A stretch of 5,078 nt of DNA, taken from the NCBI GenBank assembly GCA_003252145.1, contig QKDJ01000325.1:1-5078 (forward strand), given 5' to 3'. This DNA is from Azovibrio restrictus. Lineage in GTDB: Bacteria; Pseudomonadota; Gammaproteobacteria; Burkholderiales; Rhodocyclaceae. The notes below the pieces were generated by a model. The model saw only the letters and a program-made list of their open reading frames with translations, had not been told where the DNA came from and made no database searches. The first letter of the stretch is position 1; the number at the start of each line of letters is the position of its first letter. Below, one piece after another: positions 1-5,078 of this stretch. The position numbers and the translations under genes were made by a program.

Positions 1-257
1 TGGGAGTAGCCACCGGCCAGGCTCACCACCAGGGCAGCCAGGTTTTCGGCAGTCTGCTCCCCGTACTGGGAGGCATCGGCCAGGAGCACCTTGGCCACAC
101 CGGCGCAGGCGGCACCCTGTTGGGCCACGGCAGCCGCATTGCTGCCGGCTACCAGCAGATGGATGTCACTTCCCAGCTTGGTGGCAGCGGCCAGGGTGTT
201 GCGGGTCGCCGCCTTGAGGCTGGCGTTGTCGTGTTCGGCAATGACGAGGATAGCCAT
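1..257 (-). CDS. etfA: Electron transfer flavoprotein alpha subunit, N-terminal part (runs off left edge)
   Basis: EtfA is the FAD-carrying partner of EtfB. The heterodimer takes electrons from acyl-CoA dehydrogenases and passes them to ETF:quinone oxidoreductase in the membrane. Only the first 85 codons are visible. They begin [18 protein letters not shown] and include GSDIHLLVAG and GVAKVLLADA, the usual N-terminal alpha/beta fold of bacterial EtfA. The C-terminal FAD-binding domain (about 310 residues is usual for the whole protein) lies outside the window, so intactness cannot be judged. The ATG overlaps the etfB stop by one base (TGATG), and an AAAGGTGA ribosome binding site at 269-262 lies inside the end of etfB. 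This indicates one mRNA and coupled translation giving equal amounts of the two subunits. Identity rests on recognition of the N-terminal sequence and on etfB next door. Confidence 0.93.
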   Translation of the reverse strand, partial: MAILVIAEHDNASLKAATRNTLAAATKLGSDIHLLVAGSNAAAVAQQGAACAGVAKVLLADASQYGEQTAENLAALVVSLAGGYS

Positions 258-1009
258 CAGATCACCTTTGCTTCGTTCTTCAGTTTGCTTACCAGTTCAG
301 CCACATCGGCCACCTTGACACCCCCTTGACGCTTGGGCGGCTCGGACACCTTCAGGGTCTTCAGGCGGGGGGCCACATCTACACCCAGGGTGGCGGGTGT
401 GGTGGTATCCAGAGGCTTCTTCTTGGCCTTCATGATGTTGGGCAGGCTGGCGTAACGGGGTTCGTTCAGACGCAGGTCCGAACTCACCACGGCGGGCAGG
501 CTGATTTCCAGCGTTTCCAGACCCCCGTCGATTTCCCGGGTCACCTGGGCTTTGCCATCGGCCAGCACCAGCTTGGAAGCGAAGGTGGCCTGGGGCCAGC
601 CTTGAAGAGCGGCCAGCATCTGGCCCACCTGGTTGGCGTCATCATCGATGGCCTGCTTGCCGCAGATCACCAGTTGAGGCTGTTCGCTGGTGCAAACGGC
701 CTTCAAGAGTTTGGCCACGGCCAGGGGCTGCAGGTCCGTATCGCCACAATCCACCAGAATGGCCCGGTCAGCTCCGGTGGCCAGGGCTGTGCGCAGGGTT
801 TCCTGGCAGGCAGCGGGACCACAGCTCACCACCACCACTTCCGTGGCCAGGCCGGCTTCCTTGAGACGCACGGCCTCTTCCACGGCGATTTCGTCGAAGG
901 GGTTCATGCTCATCTTGAGATTGGCCAGATCCACGCCACTCTCGTCCGCCTTGACCCGGACCTTGATGTTGAAATCCACCACCCGTTTGACGGGAACCAG
1001 TACTTTCAT
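257..1009 (-). CDS. etfB: Electron transfer flavoprotein beta subunit
   Basis: A complete 250-residue protein, the normal family length. EtfB binds AMP and docks the acyl-CoA dehydrogenase partner, while EtfA carries the FAD. Recognisable parts are the N-terminus [20 protein letters not shown], the nucleotide-binding segment [13 protein letters not shown] (117-129), and the ETF beta family signature at 156-177, which fits the PROSITE-style pattern as I recall it (VTREIDGG, then P172). The dehydrogenase recognition loop [10 protein letters not shown] (189-198) is nearly identical to that of mitochondrial EtfB. Its leucine L189 corresponds to human L195. This places the protein with the classical fatty-acid-oxidation ETFs (group I) rather than the bifurcating or nitrogen-fixation (FixBA) types. 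The start is supported by GGAG at 1020-1017, seven bases before the ATG. It lies between the acyl-CoA ligase (35 bp gap) and etfA (1-base overlap). Confidence 0.96.
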   Translation of the reverse strand: MKVLVPVKRVVDFNIKVRVKADESGVDLANLKMSMNPFDEIAVEEAVRLKEAGLATEVVVVSCGPAACQETLRTALATGADRAILVDCGDTDLQPLAVAKLLKAVCTSEQPQLVICGKQAIDDDANQVGQMLAALQGWPQATFASKLVLADGKAQVTREIDGGLETLEISLPAVVSSDLRLNEPRYASLPNIMKAKKKPLDTTTPATLGVDVAPRLKTLKVSEPPKRQGGVKVADVAELVSKLKNEAKVI

Positions 1010-1044
1010 GAGTCGACTCCGATTGCTTTACGTATTTGTGCTGC

Positions 1045-2688
1045 TTATTCGATGGCCAGCACGGACTTGGCGTGCTGACGCAGGACGTACTTCTGAATCT
1101 TGCCCGTGGAGGTCTTGGGCAGGTTGCCGAAGATGACGGACTTGGGCACCTTGAAGCGGGCCAGGTGGGCGCGACAGTGTTCAACAATGTCCTCTTCGCT
1201 GGCGGTTGCCCCTTCCTTGAGTTCCACGAAGGCGCAAGGCACCTCGCCCCACTTGGGATCGGGCTTGGCCACCACGGCAGCAGCCACCACGGCGGAATGG
1301 CGATAGATCACGTCCTCCACTTCCAGGGAGGAAATGTTCTCGCCCCCGGAGATGATCACATCCTTGGAACGGTCCTTGATCTTCACGTAGCCGTCCGTAT
1401 GCACCACAGCCAGGTCGCCCGTGTGGAACCAGCCCCCCTGGAATGCTTCCTGGCTGGCCTTTTCGTTCTTCAGGTAGCCCTTCATGACCAGGTTGCCCCG
1501 GAACATGATTTCGCCCATGGACTCACCATCCCAGGGTACGGGCTCCATGGTCACCGGATCCCGCACGCTGATGCCTTCCTGCATGTGGTAGGGCACCCCC
1601 TGGCGACCATTGCGGGCAGCCCGCAGGTCGATGGGCAGCCGATCCCATTCCGGATGCTTGGCGCAAACCGAGGCGGGACCGTAGGTTTCCGTCAGGCCAT
1701 AGACGTGGGTGATGTTGATGCCGATACGCTCGCAGCCTTCGATGATGGCCACGGGAGGCGCTGCACCGGCGATCAGGCCGTTCAGGCCCTGCTCAATGCC
1801 GGCCCGCAGTTCGTCCGGCGCATTGATGAGCATGCCGTAGACGATGGGGGCGCCGCACATGTGGGTGATCTTGTGCTTACGGACCAGATCGAAAATGAGA
1901 GCCGGGTCCACCTTGCGCAGGCAGATGTTGGTACCCGCATTGGCTGCCATAGTCCAGGGGAAACACCAGCCATTGCAGTGGAACATGGGCAGGGTCCAGA
2001 GATACACCGCATGGGGCGGCATGCCCCAGGAAACGATGTTGGACACCGCATTCAGATAGGCACCCCGGTGGTGATAGACCACACCCTTGGGATTGCCCGT
2101 GGTGCCGGAGGTGTAATTGAGGGCGATGGCCTCCCACTCGTCGGCTGGCAGTTCCCATTCGAAATCGGGATTTCCTTCATTCAGGAAGGCCTCGTAATCC
2201 TTTTCCCCCAGCAGCATGCCGCCGCTGAAATCCGGATCGGTCACGTCGATCACCAGGGGCTTGGTGCCAGACATCAGTTTCAGGGCGCCTTCCACCACCG
2301 GAGCGAACTCGGGGTCGGTCAGCAGGACCTTGGCTTCCCCGTGCTGCAGCATGAAAGCGATGCTTTCTGCATCGAGCCGGGTGTTGAGGGTATTGAGCAC
2401 GGCACCCAGCATGGGAATGCCGAAATGGGCCTCGAACATGGCATTGACGTTGGGCAGCATCACCGCCACCGTGTCGCCTCGCTGCACGCCGCGCCCCTTC
2501 AGGGCAGAGGCCAGCTGACGGCAACGGCTATAGGATTCCTGCCAGGTCCATTGCCGGTCGCCCTGGATCACACTGACCCGATTGGGATAAACAAAAGCAC
2601 TCCGCCGAATGAAGCTCAGGGGCGAAAGGGATACGTAATTGGCTGGATTGCGGTCCAGACCGGATGCGTAAGGATTCGGATGTTCCAC
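1045..2688 (-). CDS. AMP-forming acyl-CoA ligase (fatty-acyl-CoA synthetase-like)
   Basis: This enzyme activates a carboxylic acid with ATP to an acyl-adenylate and then to acyl-CoA in the cytoplasm. Motifs of the adenylate-forming superfamily appear in order across 547 residues: the phosphate-binding loop YTSGTTGNPKG (192-202), MFHCNGWCFPW (235-245), YGLTETYGPAS (330-340), the hinge region GWFHTGDLA...DGYVKIKDRSKD (419-443), GGENISSLEVED (448-459), and the C-terminal catalytic lysine K530 in TSTGKIQK. The HCNGW/CFPW block and overall length resemble the medium/long-chain acyl-CoA synthetase group that includes Thermus ttLC-FACS, plant AAE proteins and DmdB-like ligases. The acid used cannot be read from sequence, so no gene symbol is given. 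I place the start at GTG 2688 (protein begins VEHPNPYASGLD) because AGGAG lies five bases upstream and the family N-terminus begins here. The frame stays open to 2877, but the extra 63 residues do not look like this family. It is the first gene of the ligase-etfB-etfA operon. Confidence 0.93.
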   Translation of the reverse strand: MEHPNPYASGLDRNPANYVSLSPLSFIRRSAFVYPNRVSVIQGDRQWTWQESYSRCRQLASALKGRGVQRGDTVAVMLPNVNAMFEAHFGIPMLGAVLNTLNTRLDAESIAFMLQHGEAKVLLTDPEFAPVVEGALKLMSGTKPLVIDVTDPDFSGGMLLGEKDYEAFLNEGNPDFEWELPADEWEAIALNYTSGTTGNPKGVVYHHRGAYLNAVSNIVSWGMPPHAVYLWTLPMFHCNGWCFPWTMAANAGTNICLRKVDPALIFDLVRKHKITHMCGAPIVYGMLINAPDELRAGIEQGLNGLIAGAAPPVAIIEGCERIGINITHVYGLTETYGPASVCAKHPEWDRLPIDLRAARNGRQGVPYHMQEGISVRDPVTMEPVPWDGESMGEIMFRGNLVMKGYLKNEKASQEAFQGGWFHTGDLAVVHTDGYVKIKDRSKDVIISGGENISSLEVEDVIYRHSAVVAAAVVAKPDPKWGEVPCAFVELKEGATASEEDIVEHCRAHLARFKVPKSVIFGNLPKTSTGKIQKYVLRQHAKSVLAIE

Positions 2689-2693
2689 GTTGT

Positions 2694-2698
2694 CTCCT
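2694..2698 (-). promoter_or_regulatory. Ribosome binding site of the acyl-CoA ligase
   Basis: AGGAG on the minus strand is followed by the 5-base spacer ACAAC and GTG at 2688-2686. This decides the start codon, since the reading frame itself continues open 63 codons further upstream with no comparable site. Confidence 0.8.
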
Positions 2699-2849
2699 GC
2701 TGTTTGGTGCGCTGCTTGACGCCCTGCCGGGCGAGCTATCGGGTGCATCACCGCCGGGGATGGCCTGATTCCGGTACGTTGCCGGTGCTCCTGTCGTACG
2801 GTCATGCCGCATCGCAGAAAGGCCTGTTTCCAAGCTTCGCAAAGCAGAC

Positions 2850-2869
2850 TTGCCACAGTTTTGTGGAAA
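2850..2869. promoter_or_regulatory. Operator-like palindrome TTnCCACAnnnnTGTGGnAA
   Basis: A 20-bp inverted repeat with seven of eight base pairs matching and a 4-base centre (GTTT). The core CCACA/TGTGG is perfect. It overlaps the weak candidate -10 of the ligase promoter on the minus strand, so a dimeric repressor bound here could control the acyl-CoA ligase-etfBA operon. As RNA it could form only a short stem without a U-run, so a terminator is unlikely. Confidence 0.35.
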
Positions 2870-2876
2870 CGTAGCA
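2868..2876 (-). promoter_or_regulatory. Possible extended -10 of the ligase operon
   Basis: On the minus strand the bases read TTGCTACGTT, which contains TG-n-TACGTT. This shows the extended-10 TG and the key T, A and final T of the hexamer. The matching -35 position (CAGTCA, 2896-2891) agrees at only three of six bases with TTGACA. This is the best candidate found for the ligase operon, but it is weak. Confidence 0.2.
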
Positions 2877-2889
2877 AATCATGACAATC

Positions 2890-2905
2890 GTGACTGAATT
2901 GTGAC
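2890..2905 (+). promoter_or_regulatory. GTGAC direct repeats, candidate response-regulator binding site
   Basis: GTGAC occurs at 2890-2894 and again at 2901-2905, exactly 11 bp apart, with a third, less perfect ATGAC at 2881-2885. On the minus strand this reads GTCACaattcaGTCAC, which resembles the tandem half-site layout of OmpR/PhoB-type regulators. It matches about 13 of 18 positions of the E. coli Pho box consensus as I remember it. The site lies just upstream of the -35 region of the kinase promoter, where an activator would sit. That the downstream OmpR-type regulator binds here is inference. Confidence 0.35.
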
Positions 2906-2929
2906 GCCCATGGTCCAGGTCACACCGGC

Positions 2930-2938
2930 TGCTAGAAT
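2930..2938 (+). promoter_or_regulatory. Extended -10 promoter element of the kinase/regulator operon
   Basis: TGCTAGAAT fits the sigma-70 extended -10 pattern TGnTAnnnT, with five of six bases of TATAAT. No good -35 is seen at 16-18 bp upstream (ATGGTC or TGGTCC at 2910-2916), as is common for extended -10 or activator-dependent promoters. Counting seven bases on from the hexamer puts the transcription start at about 2945, which is the A of the kinase ATG. The element is called from sequence alone. Confidence 0.5.
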
Positions 2939-2944
2939 TCTGCC

Positions 2945-4558
2945 ATGTCCGAGACCTCCCATGCGTCTTCCCAAGCCCGTCTGACCGCTCTGGAGCGGGA
3001 ACTGGAGCAGGCCCGCGCCGAACTCCGGGAAGCCGACAACGCCCAGAAACAGCTGGCTGCCGCCCTGGCCCGCAGCGAGGAACGCCTGCGTCTGATCACC
3101 GACACCATTCCCGCCCAGATCAGCTATTTCGACAAAAACCAGATCTACCGCTACGCCAACAAAGGTTATTCCAGCTGGTTTGGCCTGCCCGTCTCCGAAG
3201 TGATCGGCTCCCCCATTTCCAAGGTCATCGGCGAAAAGGGTTACAACTCGGTCAAGCATTACATCGCCCGGGCCCTGTCCGGGGAAACCATCACCCACGA
3301 ATACACCATGCGCCAGCAAGGGCGGCTGGTGAATGCCCGCAGCACCATGGTGCCTGAGCTGGGCCCCGATGGCCTGCCCGTGGGCTGTTTCGTGTTTTCC
3401 TTCGACATTACCGAAACCCGGGGCATGCAGGCGGCCCTGGCCCAGGCCCAGAAAATGGAAGCCCTGGGCCAGCTTACCGGGGGTGTGGCCCACGACTTCA
3501 ACAACCTGCTCACCATCATCAGCGGCAATCTCTCCTCCCTCAAGGAGCGCCATCCCCATCACAAGGAAACCCGGGAACTGGTGGAGCCGGCCCTGCAAGC
3601 GTCCCGTCGGGGCGCCCAGCTGATCCGTAGCCTGCTCTCCTTCTCCCGTCAGCAGCCCCTGAAACCCGTGGCCGTGGATGTGAATCAACTGGTGACCGGA
3701 CTGGAGACCCTGATCCGCCGCTCCCTGCCCTCCTCCATTCAGGTCCATACCCGGCTCACGCCCCAGCCCCTCCATTCCCGGGTGGACCCGGGTCAGCTGG
3801 AAAGCGCCCTGCTCAACTTCGCCCTCAATGCCCGGGACGCCATGCCCGAGGGCGGCCGACTGGTGATCCGGGTACGCCCCGGCACCCTGGACGAACAGCA
3901 GAGCGAACAGCATGAGCTGGCTCCCGGCCCCTATGTCTTCATCGAAGTGTCGGACACAGGCTGCGGCATGGACGAAGCTACCCGCAGCAAGGTCTTCGAA
4001 CCTTTTTTCACCACCAAGGGTTTTGGTCGCGGCAGCGGCCTGGGCCTTGCCATGGTCTATGGCTTCGCCCGCCAGTCCGGCGGCTATGTGCATGTGGACA
4101 GCAAGCCGGGCAAAGGCAGCACCTTCATCCTGATCCTGCCCCCTGCTCCGCCGGGTAGCCTGGAGGAACATCCGCCCGAGGAACCAGCTCCCGCCACCGC
4201 CACTCCCGGCGCCCTGGTGCTGCTGGTGGAGGACGAGCCGGAAGTGCGCAAGGTGGTACGCAACCAGTTGCTGGACCTGGGCTACCCGGTGCTGGAAGCG
4301 GAAAATGGCGGGCAAGCGGCGGAAATCCTGGCCCAGGTCCAGGACATCACCGTGCTGCTCACGGACATCATCATGCCCGGCGGCATGAACGGCCGGGAAC
4401 TGGCCCGGCTGGCCCGGGAAGAACGCCCGGAACTCCATGTGGTGCTAATGAGCGGCTACGAGGAACAGGCTACCCAGAACCAGACCGAAACCCCGAACCT
4501 GCGCCTGTTGAGCAAACCCTTTTCCAAGCGGGAACTGGCCCGCGCCCTGGGATCATGA
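2945..4558 (+). CDS. Soluble PAS-containing hybrid sensor histidine kinase with C-terminal receiver domain
   Basis: A 537-residue signalling kinase. In order it has a charged N-terminal coiled coil (about 11-50), a PAS sensor domain (about 45-160, TIPAQISYFD to FSFDITETR), a HisKA dimerisation domain with phospho-acceptor H183 in GGVAHDFNNLL, and a HATPase_c domain. The ATPase domain has an N box (NFALNARDAMPEGG, N296), G1 box DTGCGMD (337-343), F box FEPFFTTK (351-358) and G2 box GRGSGLGLAM (361-370). A Pro/Glu/Ala-rich hinge (about 399-423) joins a REC domain with acidic E429/D430, phospho-acceptor D474, S503 and K524. All catalytic residues are present. There is no signal peptide or membrane segment, so it should sense a cytoplasmic cue, which the PAS sequence does not reveal. 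The frame has a TAG at 2933-2935, and no other plausible start follows before the PAS, so ATG 2945 is firm. No Shine-Dalgarno sequence precedes it. The response regulator gene follows four bases after the stop. Confidence 0.95.
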   Translation: MSETSHASSQARLTALERELEQARAELREADNAQKQLAAALARSEERLRLITDTIPAQISYFDKNQIYRYANKGYSSWFGLPVSEVIGSPISKVIGEKGYNSVKHYIARALSGETITHEYTMRQQGRLVNARSTMVPELGPDGLPVGCFVFSFDITETRGMQAALAQAQKMEALGQLTGGVAHDFNNLLTIISGNLSSLKERHPHHKETRELVEPALQASRRGAQLIRSLLSFSRQQPLKPVAVDVNQLVTGLETLIRRSLPSSIQVHTRLTPQPLHSRVDPGQLESALLNFALNARDAMPEGGRLVIRVRPGTLDEQQSEQHELAPGPYVFIEVSDTGCGMDEATRSKVFEPFFTTKGFGRGSGLGLAMVYGFARQSGGYVHVDSKPGKGSTFILILPPAPPGSLEEHPPEEPAPATATPGALVLLVEDEPEVRKVVRNQLLDLGYPVLEAENGGQAAEILAQVQDITVLLTDIIMPGGMNGRELARLAREERPELHVVLMSGYEEQATQNQTETPNLRLLSKPFSKRELARALGS

Positions 4559-4562
4559 CCCT

Positions 4563-5078
4563 ATGAAACAAGCAACGACCAACCCCCTGATCTACATCGT
4601 CGAGGACGACCGGGACGTGGCCCGGACCATGGAATCGGCCCTGCAGAGCTTCGCCTTCAGCACCCAGTGGTGCCGCAACGGGGCCGAACTCATGCGCCGC
4701 CTGCGTACCCAGGTGCCGGACCTGTGCATCATCGACCTGGGCCTGCCCGACATGGACGGCATGAGCCTCATGCAGCATCTGCGCGGCATCAGCGACTGCG
4801 GCGTGCTCATCGTCACCGGGCGCAGCCATGTGAGCGACCGGGTCATGGGCCTGGAACTGGGGGCGGACGACTACATGCTCAAGCCCTTCGAAGCCCGGGA
4901 ACTGGTAGCCCGCATCCGCAGCATCCTGCGCCGCCGCCAGGGGCCAGAACCTGGGAGCCGTCAGCCCAGCCCCCAGGTGGCCGAATTCTCCGGCTGGCAT
5001 TTCAATCCAGCCAACAACACCCTGAAAAGCCCCGAGGGCGGCGAACAGGTTCTGAGCACGGCCGAATCGGACCTGCTG
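4563..5078 (+). CDS. OmpR/PhoB-type response regulator, N-terminal part (runs off right edge)
   Basis: 172 codons are visible, open to the window edge. The receiver domain (about 8-124) has the acidic pocket E14/D15/D16, phospho-acceptor D58 in CIIDLGLPDMDG, the switch residue T85 in LIVTG, and K107 in MLKPF. A Pro/Ser/Arg-rich linker (about 124-138) leads into FSGWHFNPANNTLKS and LSTAESDLL. These are the first beta strands and the start of helix 1 of the OmpR-type winged helix; the recognition helix lies outside. It should be a DNA-binding transcription factor phosphorylated by the kinase just upstream. The ATG is four bases after the kinase stop and has only a weak GGGA ten bases before it, so translation is probably coupled to the kinase. 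An ATG at 4555 is excluded because it stops after three codons. The target genes are unknown; the divergent acyl-CoA operon and its own promoter are reasonable candidates. Confidence 0.93.
   Translation, partial: MKQATTNPLIYIVEDDRDVARTMESALQSFAFSTQWCRNGAELMRRLRTQVPDLCIIDLGLPDMDGMSLMQHLRGISDCGVLIVTGRSHVSDRVMGLELGADDYMLKPFEARELVARIRSILRRRQGPEPGSRQPSPQVAEFSGWHFNPANNTLKSPEGGEQVLSTAESDLL

Larger units (their letters stand above)
2689..2944. other. Divergent intergenic control region
   Basis: This 256-bp stretch lies between the start codons of the minus-strand ligase and the plus-strand kinase, so it should hold the promoters of both. The part next to the kinase (about 2850-2944) is visibly more AT-rich than the genes and contains the palindrome, direct repeats and extended -10 listed separately. 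The part next to the ligase (2700-2850) shows only a small GCCC-TGCC-GGGC hairpin (2721-2732) and no convincing promoter. If transcription of the ligase starts near 2860, its mRNA would have an untranslated leader of roughly 170 bases. No small gene could be supported here. Confidence 0.75.

Noticed and set aside
326..1078. 250-codon plus-strand frame antisense to etfB
   Set aside because: It is a shadow of a complete EtfB with family signature residues; the antisense protein has no family features.
2721..2732. GCCC-TGCC-GGGC hairpin as a terminator
   Set aside because: The stem is only four base pairs, there is no following T-run, and it lies between divergent genes where no terminator is expected.
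2715..2740. TTGACG at 2716 as a -35 for a plus-strand promoter
   Set aside because: The bases 17 bp downstream (TCGGGT) do not resemble a -10, and the site is over 200 bp from the kinase start, which has its own better promoter element.
2528..2842. 104-codon minus-strand frame overlapping the ligase start and leader
   Set aside because: It overlaps the ligase N-terminal coding region out of frame, has no ribosome binding site and gives no recognisable protein.
1036..2874. 612-codon open frame on the plus strand, antisense to the acyl-CoA ligase
   Set aside because: It mirrors a well-supported ligase gene. The translation is rich in His and Gly with no recognisable domain, as expected from the antisense of high-GC codons, and there is no ribosome binding site.
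2879..4438. 519-codon open frame on the minus strand, antisense to the hybrid kinase
   Set aside because: The opposite strand encodes intact HisKA, HATPase_c and REC motifs. The antisense product is a low-complexity His/Gly/Gln-rich shadow.
4470..5000. 176-codon minus-strand frame across the kinase-regulator junction
   Set aside because: It is antisense to the REC end of the kinase and the start of the response regulator, both of which show conserved motifs on the plus strand.

Overview
The window looks like a high-GC proteobacterial chromosome segment. The closest fit is probably a betaproteobacterium of the Rhodocyclales type (Azoarcus, Dechloromonas or Azospira relatives). I infer this from the EtfA/EtfB and acyl-CoA ligase sequences and from the ligase-etfB-etfA order; it has not been checked by a search. 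The DNA is densely coding, with one real intergenic region of 256 bp at 2689-2944.

Left half (1-2688, all on the minus strand): a fatty-acid or carboxylic-acid catabolism operon. It is transcribed from right to left. An AMP-forming acyl-CoA ligase of 547 residues is followed after 35 bp by etfB, and etfB overlaps etfA by one base. EtfA runs off the left edge. The ligase would activate a carboxylic acid to its CoA thioester. EtfBA would then carry electrons from acyl-CoA dehydrogenases towards the quinone pool.

Middle (2689-2944): a divergent control region. It carries a good extended -10 element (TGCTAGAAT) placed so that transcription should begin at or very near the kinase ATG. It also has two GTGAC direct repeats 11 bp apart, a wider TGTGAC/GTCACA inverted repeat, and an operator-like palindrome centred near 2859. 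The ligase has a strong ribosome binding site and a GTG start at 2688.

Right half (2945-5078, plus strand): a two-component system. The first gene encodes a soluble hybrid histidine kinase (coiled coil, PAS, HisKA, HATPase_c, REC). Four bases after its stop begins an OmpR/PhoB-type response regulator, cut by the right edge in its DNA-binding domain. The pair is probably translationally coupled. Its divergent position next to the acyl-CoA ligase operon suggests, but does not show, that it regulates acid catabolism, its own expression, or both.

No RNA gene, mobile element, CRISPR array or clear terminator was seen. The gene families themselves are ordinary. The most unusual signals are the apparently leaderless start of the kinase and the repeat structure of the shared intergenic region.
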